Shown: positions 41,639-49,875, numbered from the stretch's first letter. The stretch: DNA of 64,000 bases from Streptomyces sp. RB17 (GCF_009604455.1 NZ_WEGL01000002.1:248001-312000); one strand, 5' to 3'. The notes: generated from the sequence alone by a model not told the origin. Made by a program: numbers and translations.

Positions 41639-41933
41639 CGCCCCGTCCAGTCCCCTCCTGGGTGCGCAGCACATCGCCCGGCTGAACCGGCACCAGACAA
41701 GCCCGTTGGTTCGCCCGCCCGTTGACGGTCACCAGGCAGTCGAAGCACACCCCGATCCCGCAGAACACCCCGCGCGGCCGGCCCGCCCCGCGGGTGCTGC
41801 GCCAGGAGGTCACCCCCGCCGCCCACAGCGCCGCCGCGACCGTCTGCCCGGGCAGGGCCGCGAGGGGCCGCCCGTCGAAGGTGACGGTGAAGGCCTCGCC
41901 GGGGCGGGCCCGGGCCAGTTCCAGGGGATTCAT
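41631..41933 (-). CDS. small (2Fe-2S)-binding subunit of D-hydroxyproline dehydrogenase
   Basis: A 100-residue HcnA-like [2Fe-2S] protein. The cluster-binding cysteines appear as F-C-G-I-G-V-C-F-D-C near residue 58 and A-C-L-V-P near 78. It overlaps the upstream DAO-like gene by 4 nt (ATGA) and the downstream flavoprotein by 8 nt, so all three are tightly coupled, as expected for subunits of one complex in the cytoplasm or at the membrane face. Confidence 0.88.
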   Translation of the reverse strand: MNPLELARARPGEAFTVTFDGRPLAALPGQTVAAALWAAGVTSWRSTRGAGRPRGVFCGIGVCFDCLVTVNGRANQRACLVPVQPGDVLRTQEGTGRGDD

Positions 41934-43099
41934 GCCGTGTCGCCTCCGTCGGTGCCTGCCTGCTCGAACCGCTCCGGCCGGAACGGCGTGAGATCCAGTT
42001 CCGGCGTCTTCCCGGTGAGCGCCTGTGCGATCAACTGCCCGGTGCCGACGGCCAGTCCGATACCGGCGCCCTCGTGTCCGCAGGCGTGGAACAGCCCCGG
42101 CACGCGGAGGTCGGGGCCGATCGCCGGGAGGTGGTCGGGCAGGTACGGCCGGAAGCCCGCGTACGACCGCAGCGCGCGCACCCGCTGCAGGAACGGGAAC
42201 AGCCCGATCGCCCCGGCCGCGAGCGCCCGTACGGCCGCAAGCGACAGCGAGCGGTCGAAGCCGACCCGCTCCCGGCTCGCGCCGATCAGCACCGGGCCGG
42301 CGGCCGTGCCCTCCACCACCGGCGAGGTGCGCAGTGCGGCCGAGTCGCTCGCGACGTCGGCCACGTAGTCCGCCGCGTACACCTTGTGCCGCACCATCCG
42401 CGGCAGGGGCTCGGTGACCAGGACGAAGCCGCGCCGGGGGAGCACCGGCAACCGGACGCCGGCGAGCGCCGCGAGGTCGCCGCCCCAGGTGCCGGCCGCG
42501 TTCACCACCGCCCGTGCGTGCAGGTCGCCCCGGTCGGTGCGGACGCCGGCCACGGTACCGTCGGCCGTGCGCAGCACCCCCGTCACCGTCCGCCCCGTGT
42601 GCAGGCGGGCGCCGGAGGCACGGAGTAGATGGGCGGCGGCGAGGGCGGGCATGACCTGGGCGTCCTGCGGATAGTGCATCCCGCCCGCCAGGCCGGGCGC
42701 CAAGTGCGGCTCGAGAGAGGGAAGTCGGTCTGCGCTCACCGGGTCGGCCACGACTCCCGCGGACCGCTGGCCCTTCGCGAACACGTGCAGCGCGGCGAGC
42801 GTCTCGGGGGTGGAGGCGACCACCAGGCCGCCCTTGGGCTCGTACTCGACGGCTGCTCCCAGCTCGTCGCCCAGGTGTGCCCACAGCCGGGCGGACAGCA
42901 GGGCGAGGTCGAGTTCGGGGCCCGGTTCCTTGTCGGAGACGAGCAGGTTGCCCTCGCCGGCGCCGGTGGTGCCGCCGGCCACCGGGCCCCGGTCCACCAC
43001 CCGTACGTCGAGGCCGGCCCGTGCGGCGTACAGGGCGCAGGCCGCGCCCACCATGCCGGCTCCGACGACCACGACGTCGCAGGTCAGTCGCTTTGCCAC
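41930..43099 (-). CDS. FAD-dependent oxidase, DAO family (D-hydroxyproline dehydrogenase catalytic subunit)
   Basis: A 389-residue D-amino-acid-oxidase/glycine-oxidase-like flavoprotein. The N-terminal motif is V-V-V-V-G-A-G-M-V-G-A-A, and the C-terminal FAD contact is F-H-A-C-G-H-E-G-A-G-I-G-L near residue 345. It is the HcnC-like catalytic subunit that should oxidise cis-4-hydroxy-D-proline to the pyrroline. It is the first gene of the leftward six-gene operon. Its promoter region is shared with the divergent leader-peptide transcript and contains an ATGTCACAT element at 43109. Confidence 0.87.
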   Translation of the reverse strand: MAKRLTCDVVVVGAGMVGAACALYAARAGLDVRVVDRGPVAGGTTGAGEGNLLVSDKEPGPELDLALLSARLWAHLGDELGAAVEYEPKGGLVVASTPETLAALHVFAKGQRSAGVVADPVSADRLPSLEPHLAPGLAGGMHYPQDAQVMPALAAAHLLRASGARLHTGRTVTGVLRTADGTVAGVRTDRGDLHARAVVNAAGTWGGDLAALAGVRLPVLPRRGFVLVTEPLPRMVRHKVYAADYVADVASDSAALRTSPVVEGTAAGPVLIGASRERVGFDRSLSLAAVRALAAGAIGLFPFLQRVRALRSYAGFRPYLPDHLPAIGPDLRVPGLFHACGHEGAGIGLAVGTGQLIAQALTGKTPELDLTPFRPERFEQAGTDGGDTA

Positions 43100-43261
43100 G
43101 GCAGTACTATGTCACATTGTTCTGCTCCTGAGGAGACCCCGGACGCCTTCGGTGCGACACCTTTCCGCCCCGCCCCCGTCCCAGGCGTGGACGCCCCCTT
43201 GACGTCGTCGGATGCCCGATCGACACTCCAGGTGGGAATCCTAGTGAACAGGTAGGGAATC

Positions 43262-43384
43262 ATGATGCGCCTCGGAACGCGTACCGGCCTCGCGGGTCGT
43301 ACGCCGTTGTGCGCGCCCCTGCTCACCTCCCGTCGGCACATCGACCTGCTGCGTGTCTGCAGCGCGATCAGCCTTCAGCGCTGA
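43262..43384 (+). CDS. leader peptide 1 (HIDLLRV-C-SA motif)
   Basis: A 40-residue ORF starting ATG-ATG after GTAGGGA and ending 59 nt before the GST-like gene. Its C terminus carries H-I-D-L-L-R-V-C-S-A-I-S, the motif also found in two other small ORFs of this window. Cysteines occur at residues 17 and 33. It resembles the small proteins annotated as putative leader peptide in many Streptomyces genomes. It is probably a translation-sensing attenuator rather than a functional protein, perhaps responding to cysteine supply. Confidence 0.8.
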   Translation: MMRLGTRTGLAGRTPLCAPLLTSRRHIDLLRVCSAISLQR

Positions 43385-43443
43385 GCCGGAGCCCCCCGCG
43401 CCCTCGCCGCGCACATCCGCACGCCCACCACCCGGGGAGACGC

Positions 43444-44331
43444 ATGTCCACCACTCCGCTCGCCACCCTCCCGCCGGCCCACCGCACCGCCCCCCTCTTC
43501 CGGGGCCGGATCGGCCGGGACGCGCGCAGCGGCCACTACGCCGTGCCGCACCGCTACCGGCTCCATCTGTCGACCGCGTGCCCCGCCGGGCTGCGCCTCG
43601 CCGTCGGACACAGCCTCCTCGGCCTGGAGGGCGGTTGTCCGGTCACGCTCCTGCCCGCCGTACCGGACTGTCCCGGCGGCGGTCACTCCGCGCTGCGCCC
43701 GCTGTACGAGGCGAGCGCCCACCGCTACACCGGCCCGGCCCTCGCGCCCGTGCTCAGCGACGACTGGTCCGGACGCATCGTCAGCACCCATGCCGGCGAC
43801 ATCCTGCGCGACCTCGACCGCTTCCCGCACGAGGGTCGCGCCGCGCTGTACCCGTGCGACCTGGAGTCGGTCGTCGAGGCCGTCGAGCGGATGTGCGCCG
43901 AGGGGATCGAGGAGGCCGCGCAGCGCGCCGGGCAGGCCGGCGCCGGCCCCGCCGAGCGGGCCGCCGCGCTGGACGTGCTCCTGGACACCCTGGGCCGGCT
44001 GGAGAACCGGCTGGCCGGAGAGGAGTACCTGATCGACGACCGGCTCACCGCGGCCGACGTCGAACTGTGGGTCACCCTGGTGCAGTTGGACACCGTGCAC
44101 CGCTGCCACCTCGACGCCTCCGCCGTCCACCGCATCGCCGGCCACCGCGCCCTGTGGGCCTACGCCCGCCGCCTGGCCGCCCACCCCGCCTTCGGCCGCC
44201 ATCTCGACCTCGACGGCATCTCCCGCCGCCACCACGGCCGTTGCCGGGGCCTGGAGGCCGCGGGGGCCGCCGTCCAGATCCTGGACTGGGCGGGCCACGC
44301 CGCGGATGCCGGGGACGCTTCCCGCAGGTGA
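43444..44331 (+). CDS. glutathione S-transferase family (Ecm4/YqjG-like) reductase
   Basis: A 295-residue protein resembling glutathionyl-hydroquinone reductases. The N-terminal thioredoxin-like domain has the catalytic-type Cys-Pro in S-T-A-C-P-A-G-L-R near residue 48. The C-terminal helical GST domain contains Y-L-I-D-D-R-L-T-A-A-D-V-E-L-W near residue 200. Actinobacteria use mycothiol rather than glutathione, so the thiol partner may be mycothiol. GGGGAGA precedes the ATG. The upstream leader peptide and neighbouring sulfur-type genes suggest a role in organosulfur or thiol-adduct metabolism. Confidence 0.8.
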   Translation: MSTTPLATLPPAHRTAPLFRGRIGRDARSGHYAVPHRYRLHLSTACPAGLRLAVGHSLLGLEGGCPVTLLPAVPDCPGGGHSALRPLYEASAHRYTGPALAPVLSDDWSGRIVSTHAGDILRDLDRFPHEGRAALYPCDLESVVEAVERMCAEGIEEAAQRAGQAGAGPAERAAALDVLLDTLGRLENRLAGEEYLIDDRLTAADVELWVTLVQLDTVHRCHLDASAVHRIAGHRALWAYARRLAAHPAFGRHLDLDGISRRHHGRCRGLEAAGAAVQILDWAGHAADAGDASRR

Positions 44332-44367
44332 GGAACGGTCGAGCGGCGTCCACCACGCGGACGTCCG

Positions 44368-44398
44368 TTGACATTCGCACGGACAACTGCCTTACTTA
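44368..44398 (+). promoter_or_regulatory. candidate promoter of the ABC transporter transcript
   Basis: TTGACA (44368-44373) and TACTTA (44393-44398) with a 19-nt spacer precede the riboswitch by about 10 nt. This would start transcription just before the aptamer. Confidence 0.45.
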
Positions 44399-44408
44399 CG
44401 GCTCAGAA

Positions 44409-44489
44409 CGGTCATGAGCGTCAGCGCCAAGCCCTGGCTCGCTGACCGGCAACCCTCGCACCGCGGTGGGGTGCCCCAGGTGACGACCG
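44409..44489 (+). ncRNA. SAM-IV-type riboswitch aptamer
   Basis: The segment pairs CGGTC (44409-44413) with GACCG (44485-44489) as P1. It contains the conserved SAM-I/SAM-IV core: ATGAG after P1, CTGACCGGCAACC in the centre, and GGTGGGGTGCC with CCAGGTGA before the closing strand. The arrangement and sequence match actinobacterial SAM-IV riboswitches as I know them. A GC hairpin at about 44510-44534 may be the expression platform. Bound S-adenosylmethionine should reduce expression of the downstream leader peptide and ABC transporter genes. A covariance-model search would settle the class. Confidence 0.8.
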
Positions 44490-44554
44490 GACCGGAATGA
44501 CGTTTTCGGTAAGCGCGAGGGTCCCGCGGGGCCGGAACAGTGACAGGTGACGCC

Positions 44555-44704
44555 ATGTACGCAGCTCCCAGGACGGCCGTGAGCCGCCCCCAGGGCTGCG
44601 TACGGTCGTACGCCGGGCTCCTCGTCGCCGACCGCGCCGTCGATCTGCTCCGCGTCAACAGCGCACTGTGTACCGCACCGGGCTCTGCCCGCTGCCGGGG
44701 CTGA
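44555..44704 (+). CDS. leader peptide 2 (AVDLLRV-N-SALC motif)
   Basis: A 49-residue ORF lying between the riboswitch and the permease gene, with AGGTGA just upstream of its ATG. It contains A-V-D-L-L-R-V-N-S-A-L-C (residues 28-39), matching the other two leaders, and three cysteines (15, 39, 47). The 192 nt between its stop and the permease start hold no further gene. It probably acts as a translational or attenuation leader in addition to the riboswitch. Confidence 0.78.
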   Translation: MYAAPRTAVSRPQGCVRSYAGLLVADRAVDLLRVNSALCTAPGSARCRG

Positions 44705-44896
44705 CGACCCTTTCCAGCCCTGTCTTCTCCAGCTCCTCCTCGCGTTCCTGACGCACACCGCCCCCGCGGTGTGCCGTTGCCCGCCCAGCCCCCGGTTCCC
44801 GCCCGCTGCCGTGCGCCGCCGCGTGCCGTAGTGGCACAGCGGTGCCCGCACCCGCGCGCCGCGACCCGGGGGTGTCCGACTCCGCCGGAGCCCGCC

Positions 44897-45877
44897 ATGA
44901 GTGAACCGTCAGGCGCCGCCGTCTCCCTCGTCGAGGCGCCATCCGTCGTCACACCGTCAAAATCGCTCGAAGCACAGCGAGTTCAACCGCTGCGCCGCCC
45001 CGGCCGGTGGATCGCCACCGCCGTCGTCCTGGTGCTCGTCGCGCAGTTCTTGCACGGACTGGCCACGAACCCGTTCTACCAATGGGACCGCTTCGGCTAC
45101 TGGTTCCTGCGTCCCACCGTCCTCGACGGGCTGGTCGTCACCCTCGAAGTCGCCGCGCTCAGTGCCGTCTTCGGCCTCCTCGGCGGCATCCTGCTGGCCC
45201 TCGGCCGGCAGTCCGGCAGCCCCGTGCTGCGCGCCGTGAGCTGGACCTACACCTGGCTGTTCCGCTCGGTGCCGCTGATCGTCGTCCTGATCTTCCTCTA
45301 CAACCTCAGCGCCCTGTACAAGACGGTGAGCCTCGGCATCCCCTTCGGCCCCGCCCTCGTCCGCTTCGACGAGTCGCACCTCGCCACCGACATGACGGTC
45401 GCCGTGGTCGGGCTCAGCCTCAACGAGGCGGCCTACGCCGCGGAGGTCGTACGCGGCGGCATCCTCTCCGTCGACCAGGGCCAGCACGAGGCGGCGGCCG
45501 CACTCGGCCTGCCCAGGGGCTACCAGTTCACCCGGATCGTCTTCCCGCAGGCCCTGAGGTCCATCACACCGAACTACGTCAACCAGCTGATCGGCCTGAT
45601 CAAGAGCACCTCGCTGGTGTTCTACGTCTCGCTGCTCGACCTCTTCGGCTCCGTGCAGACCATGGGCAGCACCTACCCCGGCGACATCGTGCCGCTGCTG
45701 CTCGTCGCCACCGTCTGGTACCTGATCCTCACCAGCGCCGTGTCCGTCGTCCAGTTCTACGTCGAGCGGTACTTCGCACGGGGCGCCACCCGCGCCCTGC
45801 CGCCGACGCCGCTGCAGAAGGCGCGCGCGGGCCTCGCCGAGTTCCGGGCCCGGCTGCGCAGGGAGGCCGCCGTATGA
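44897..45877 (+). CDS. amino-acid-type ABC transporter permease
   Basis: A 326-residue HisM/GlnP-type permease with about five membrane segments. The EAA loop reads N-E-A-A-Y-A-A-E-V-V-R-G-G, then Q-H-E-A-A-A-A-L-G-L (about residues 176-202). A 30-residue cytoplasmic N-terminal extension precedes the first helix. ATG at 44897 follows GGAG. It is coupled to the ATPase gene by a 4-nt overlap. Control by a SAM riboswitch and its LLM monooxygenase neighbours point to import of a sulfur amino acid or organosulfur compound. Confidence 0.9.
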   Translation: MSEPSGAAVSLVEAPSVVTPSKSLEAQRVQPLRRPGRWIATAVVLVLVAQFLHGLATNPFYQWDRFGYWFLRPTVLDGLVVTLEVAALSAVFGLLGGILLALGRQSGSPVLRAVSWTYTWLFRSVPLIVVLIFLYNLSALYKTVSLGIPFGPALVRFDESHLATDMTVAVVGLSLNEAAYAAEVVRGGILSVDQGQHEAAAALGLPRGYQFTRIVFPQALRSITPNYVNQLIGLIKSTSLVFYVSLLDLFGSVQTMGSTYPGDIVPLLLVATVWYLILTSAVSVVQFYVERYFARGATRALPPTPLQKARAGLAEFRARLRREAAV

Positions 45878-46665
45878 CCGTCACCGACACCCTGGAGACG
45901 ACTCCGGCCGCGCTGGAGGTCCACGGCGTCCACAAGTGGTACGGCACCCATCGCGTGCTCGACGGCATCGACCTGACCGTGCGCCCCGGCGAGGTCACCG
46001 TCGTCATCGGCCCGTCCGGCTCCGGCAAGTCCACCCTGCTGCGGGTCATCAACCACCTGGAGAAACCCGACGTCGGCCACGTCAGCGTCGCCGGTGAGCC
46101 GATCGGCGTGAAGCGCGGCAGCGGCGGCCGGCTGAAGGAGCTCAGCGAGCGCGCCATCCTGGCCCAGCGCGGCCGGATCGGGTTCGTCTTCCAGAACTTC
46201 AACCTCTTCCCGCACCTGACCGTCCTCGACAACGTCGCCGCCGCGCCCGTCGCCACCGGGAAGCTGACCAGGCCCGAAGCGCTGGACCTGGCCCGTGAAC
46301 TGCTCACCCGGGTCGGTCTCGGCGACCGTACCGGCGCCTACCCGCGCCGGCTGTCCGGCGGACAGCAGCAGCGCGTCGCCATCGCCCGCGCACTCGCGCT
46401 GCGGCCCGGCATCATTCTCTTCGACGAGCCGACCTCCGCGCTCGATCCCGAGACGGTCGGCGAGGTGCTCTCCGTCATCAAGGACCTCGCCACCAGCGGC
46501 ACCACTCTGGTCATCGTCACCCACGAGATCGGCTTCGCGCGTGAGGTCGCCGACCGGATCGTCTTCATCGACGGCGGCCGGATCGTCGAACAGGGGCCGC
46601 CGGAAGAGGTGTTGGACCGGCCCCGCCACGAACGGACGCGCGACTTCCTCGCCAAGGTCCTCTGA
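45874..46665 (+). CDS. ABC transporter ATP-binding protein, polar amino acid type
   Basis: A 263-residue GlnQ/HisP-like ATPase. It shows Walker A GPSGSGKST near residue 47, Q-loop V-F-Q-N-F-N-L-F-P-H, signature L-S-G-G-Q-Q-Q-R-V-A-I-A-R-A and Walker B I-I-L-F-D-E-P-T-S-A-L-D. It energises the permease encoded immediately upstream (ATGA overlap) and pairs with the lipoprotein encoded 51 nt downstream. Confidence 0.94.
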   Translation: MTVTDTLETTPAALEVHGVHKWYGTHRVLDGIDLTVRPGEVTVVIGPSGSGKSTLLRVINHLEKPDVGHVSVAGEPIGVKRGSGGRLKELSERAILAQRGRIGFVFQNFNLFPHLTVLDNVAAAPVATGKLTRPEALDLARELLTRVGLGDRTGAYPRRLSGGQQQRVAIARALALRPGIILFDEPTSALDPETVGEVLSVIKDLATSGTTLVIVTHEIGFAREVADRIVFIDGGRIVEQGPPEEVLDRPRHERTRDFLAKVL

Positions 46666-46716
46666 CCGCCCTTTTCTTCCTTCTCCCCCGATCAGTGCCG
46701 AACGACAAGGACAGCC

Positions 46717-47742
46717 ATGCGCAGCCACCTCTCCCGACGCAGTCTGATGCGCGGCATCACCGCGGCGACCGCCGTCGCCACCCTCGCCACCGGGCTCGCC
46801 GCCTGCGGTGGCGACAGCGACGCGGCCACCGCCACGGACACCGCCAAGTCCGGCGAGGTCGTGGTCGGACAGGTCTCCAACGGCGCCGCGAAGCAGACCA
46901 CCGTCAAGGTGTCCGAAGTGAAGTCCATCAGCGCCGAACTGCCCGCCGCCGTCCGCAGGAGCGGCAAGCTCGTCATCGGGGAGGGCGCCCTGCCGGCCGG
47001 GTTCCCGCCGCTGGCGTACGTGGGCAGCGACCAGAAGACGCTCACCGGTTCCGAACCCGACCTCGGCCGCCTGGTCGCCGCGGTGTTCGGCCTGAAGCCC
47101 GAGCTGAGGAACTTCACCTGGGAGAACCTCTTCGTCGGGATCGACAGCGGCAAGGTCGACGTCGCCTTCTCCAACGTCACCGACACCGAGGAACGCAAGA
47201 AGAAGTACGAGTTCGCCTCCTACCGCCAGGACAACCTCGCCTGGGAGGTGCCGAAGAAGAGCACCTGGAACTTCGACGGCACCTACGAGAACCTCGCGGG
47301 CAGGACCGTCTCCGTCAGCTCGGGCACCAACCAGGAGAAGATCCTCCTGGAGTGGAAGGCCAAGCTGGCCAAGGAGGGCAAGAAGGTCACCATCAAGTAC
47401 TTCCAGGACCGCAACAGCACCTACCTGGCCCTGGCCAGCGGAAAGATCGACGCCTACTTCGGCCCGAACCCCGGCATCGCCTACCACATCACCCAGGTCG
47501 CGAACACACCCAACGCCACCCGCAACGCGGGCGAGTTCTCCGGCGCGGGCGAGAGCCTCCAGGGCCTGATCGCGGCGACGGCGAAGAAGGACAGCGGCCT
47601 CGCCAAGCCGCTCGCCGACGCCATCAACCATCTGATCAAGCACGGTCAGTACGCCCAGTGGCTCAATGCCTACCACCTCTCCAACGAGGCCGTCGCCAAG
47701 GCCGAGATCAACCCGCCCGGCCTGCCGCTGACCAACTCCTGA
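46717..47742 (+). CDS. family 3 solute-binding lipoprotein
   Basis: A 341-residue substrate-binding protein. The N terminus has a twin-arginine-like S-R-R-S-L-M-R-G followed by a hydrophobic stretch and the lipobox L-A-A-C-G near residue 28. It is therefore a lipoprotein on the outer face of the membrane. The mature domain shows the family 3 pattern (G-S-E-P-D-L-G-R-L, D-V-A-F-S-N-V-T-D-T-E-E-R, S-S-G-T-N-Q-E). It captures the ligand for the ABC importer. The ligand is not determinable by eye. Confidence 0.92.
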   Translation: MRSHLSRRSLMRGITAATAVATLATGLAACGGDSDAATATDTAKSGEVVVGQVSNGAAKQTTVKVSEVKSISAELPAAVRRSGKLVIGEGALPAGFPPLAYVGSDQKTLTGSEPDLGRLVAAVFGLKPELRNFTWENLFVGIDSGKVDVAFSNVTDTEERKKKYEFASYRQDNLAWEVPKKSTWNFDGTYENLAGRTVSVSSGTNQEKILLEWKAKLAKEGKKVTIKYFQDRNSTYLALASGKIDAYFGPNPGIAYHITQVANTPNATRNAGEFSGAGESLQGLIAATAKKDSGLAKPLADAINHLIKHGQYAQWLNAYHLSNEAVAKAEINPPGLPLTNS

Positions 47743-47770
47743 CCGACCGAGCCGAGAGGACTCCGCCTCC

Positions 47771-48349
47771 GTGTCCCAGCAGACCGACCGCCGCGAAGGC
47801 GGAGCCGGCACCGACACCCATGTGCTCGACAACGCGGTCCGGGCCGCCCTGACCGGCCCGCACGCCCACCTCGCCGAGCGAGGCGAGACGGGGGTCCCCC
47901 CGGCCGAAGGCTGGGAGAGCCTCGGCCGTGCCGCCCGCTGCCAGGACGGCATCCACGCCTTCGCTGCTCTGGCCCACCCGGCGGACCCGGTCGCCCCGGA
48001 CGACCTGCGCGCCCTGGTCGGTCCCGGAACCACCGTACGGGTCAAGCCCGTCGACCGGGTGCCCGGGGGCCGGCGGGCCGAAGGCGGCGGCGAGGGGGCG
48101 CAGTTGGCCGACACCGCGCTGTGCGCCGAACCCGCCCCGGACGCGGTACGGCTCGGGCCCGCCGACGTCCCCGAGATGCTCGGCCTCGTCGCCCGGACCC
48201 GGCCCGGTCCGTTCCTGAAGCGGACCGTCGAAATGGGCACCCCTCTCGGCGCCGCCGCTCGCGCATCGTCCAGGTCCGGGGTGCGGAAAGACGCGAGCAG
48301 GTTCGCGGCGCGGGAACAACCGGCGTCGGCCGCGCGTTGTGAATCATGA
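47771..48349 (+). pseudogene. truncated GNAT acetyltransferase with inserted repeat
   Basis: The frame encodes the N-terminal half of an FR47-like GNAT protein (V-L-D-N-A-V-R-A-A-L-T-G-P-H-A-H-L-A-E-R near residue 18; R-L-G-P-A-D-V-P-E-M-L-G-L-V-A-R-T-R-P-G-P-F near 133). It departs from the family after F-L-K-R-T-V-E-M-G-T and lacks the acetyl-CoA-binding domain. A 26-nt dispersed repeat lies in frame at 47890-47915 and adds about 14 residues between L-A-E-R and G-R-A-A-R. GTG at 47771 follows GAGAGGA. I judge it non-functional, although the 5' part remains open. Confidence 0.68.
47890..47915 (+). repeat. 26-nt dispersed repeat copy inside the GNAT gene
   Basis: These 26 nt, beginning GGGGGTCCCCCCGGCC, are identical to 32857-32882 within the MITE-like element after tomP. 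The core forms a short C/G hairpin. The copy lies in coding sequence and changes its length without breaking the frame. Confidence 0.85.
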
Positions 48350-48410
48350 CGAGATCCGCGAGGCGGCCGCTCACCTGGCCCGCCCCGCCCGACGGACGGA
48401 GGTGACGGCC

Positions 48411-48521
48411 GTGACACGGGTTCTCCCGCTGTGTGCTCCGCGCCCGTACCGGTCCCTCCGCCTGATATCCCGGCCGCACATAGACCTCAAGCGCGTGTCC
48501 GCCGCGCTCTGTCGCCACTGA
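48411..48521 (+). CDS. leader peptide 3 (HIDLKRV-S-AALC motif)
   Basis: A 36-residue ORF from GTG at 48411, preceded by the near-perfect GGAGGTGA 5 nt upstream. It ends R-P-H-I-D-L-K-R-V-S-A-A-L-C-R-H, the same motif as leaders 1 and 2, with cysteines at residues 8 and 34. Its stop is 117 nt before the first LLM gene, in a gap with no other gene. The strong ribosome-binding site against a non-descript product supports a regulatory role in translation. Confidence 0.82.
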   Translation: MTRVLPLCAPRPYRSLRLISRPHIDLKRVSAALCRH

Positions 48522-48638
48522 CCTTTCCCCCAGGCCTGCCCAGCTTCAAGGCCCGGGTCCGCCCCTGCCGCTCGCCCGTGCCGACACCTGCCCTCGCGAG
48601 CCGGTGTTCTCGTCACGGACATCAAGGAAGGCACCGCC

Positions 48639-49850
48639 GTGTCCTCAACCCGCCCCACTCCTCTGCACCTTGCCGTCGCCCTGGACGGCACCGGGTGGCA
48701 CCCCGCGTCCTGGCGCGAGCCGGTCGCCCGCCCCGGGGACCTGTTCACCGCCGGCTACTGGGCCGATCTGGTGGCCGAGGCCGAACGCGGCCTCGTCGAC
48801 TTCGTCACCATCGAGGACGGCCTCGGCCTCCAGTCGGCGCACTTCCTCGACCCGGACGAGCGCACCGACCAGGTGCGCGGCCGGCTCGACGCGGTCCTCA
48901 TCGCCTCCCGCGTCGCTCCGCTCACCCGGCACATAGGCCTGGTGCCGACCGTGGTGGTCACACACACCGAGCCGTTCCACATCTCCAAGGCGATCGCCAC
49001 CCTCGACTACGTCAGCGCCGGCCGCGCGGGCCTGCGGGTGCGGATCAGCGCCCGGCCGAACGAGGCCGCCCACTTCGGCCGCCGTACGATCGGTCGGATC
49101 GAGGCCTACGACAGCCCGGCCGCCCAGGAGATCGTCACCGAACTGTTCGACGAGGCCGCCGACTACGTGGAAGTGGTGCGCCGGCTCTGGGACAGCTGGG
49201 AGGACGAGGCCGAGATCCGGGAAGCGGCGACGGGCCGCTTCATCGACCGGGACAAGCTGCACTACATCGACTTCGAGGGCCGCCACTTCAGCGTCAAGGG
49301 ACCCTCGATCACGCCCCGCCCGCCCCAGGGTCAGCCGCCGGTCACCGCCCTCGCCCACCAGACCGTGCCGTACCGGCTGGTCGCCCGCCAGGCCGACATC
49401 GGCTACGTCACGCCGCACGACGCGGAGCAGGCCCGCGCGATCGTCGCCGAGATCCGCGCCGAGCAGCGGGCGGCGGGCCGCGCCGGGGACACCCTGCACG
49501 TCTTCGGTGACCTCGCCGTGTTCCTCGACGACAGCCCGGCGAAGGCGCGGGACCGGCGGGAACGGCTGGACGCGCTCGCGGGTGAGCCGTACACCGGCGA
49601 CGCCCGGATATTCACCGGCACGGCCGAGCAACTCGCCGATGTTCTTGAGGAGCTGGCGGCCGAGGGGCTGACCGGGTTCCGGCTGCGGCCCGCCGTCGCC
49701 GGGCACGATCTGCCCCGCATCAGCCGTGACCTGGTGCCCGAACTGCAGCGCCGGGGCCGCTTCCGGACAGCCTACGAGGCCGACACCCTGCGCGGCCTGC
49801 TCGGCCTCGCCCGACCCGCCAACCGCTACGCCGCCGCAGCCATCGCCTGA
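48639..49850 (+). CDS. LLM class flavin-dependent monooxygenase
   Basis: A 403-residue bacterial-luciferase-like TIM barrel. It shows A-E-R-G-L-V-D-F-V-T-I-E-D near residue 47, H-I-G-L-V-P-T-V-V-V-T-H near 100 and S-A-G-R-A-G-L-R-V-R-I-S near 127. It should use FMNH2 and O2, probably on an organosulfur compound, given leader peptide 3 upstream, the importer genes and a second LLM gene 25 nt downstream. GTG at 48639 follows AAGGAAGG. No flavin reductase gene is seen nearby. Confidence 0.85.
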   Translation: MSSTRPTPLHLAVALDGTGWHPASWREPVARPGDLFTAGYWADLVAEAERGLVDFVTIEDGLGLQSAHFLDPDERTDQVRGRLDAVLIASRVAPLTRHIGLVPTVVVTHTEPFHISKAIATLDYVSAGRAGLRVRISARPNEAAHFGRRTIGRIEAYDSPAAQEIVTELFDEAADYVEVVRRLWDSWEDEAEIREAATGRFIDRDKLHYIDFEGRHFSVKGPSITPRPPQGQPPVTALAHQTVPYRLVARQADIGYVTPHDAEQARAIVAEIRAEQRAAGRAGDTLHVFGDLAVFLDDSPAKARDRRERLDALAGEPYTGDARIFTGTAEQLADVLEELAAEGLTGFRLRPAVAGHDLPRISRDLVPELQRRGRFRTAYEADTLRGLLGLARPANRYAAAAIA

Positions 49851-49875
49851 GCAGCCGGAGAGGACGACAGCACCC

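Noticed and set aside
37544..43099. Hydroxyproline genes as part of PBD C-ring biosynthesis
   Set aside because: Although the C ring is proline-like, the epimerase, D-hydroxyproline dehydrogenase subunits and DapA homologue form a known catabolic pathway with its own GntR regulator, and the C-ring set is already complete in the cluster.
45757..48417. An 886-codon open frame antisense to the ABC transporter genes
   Set aside because: The plus strand has complete ABC ATPase and lipoprotein motifs; the antisense product has none.
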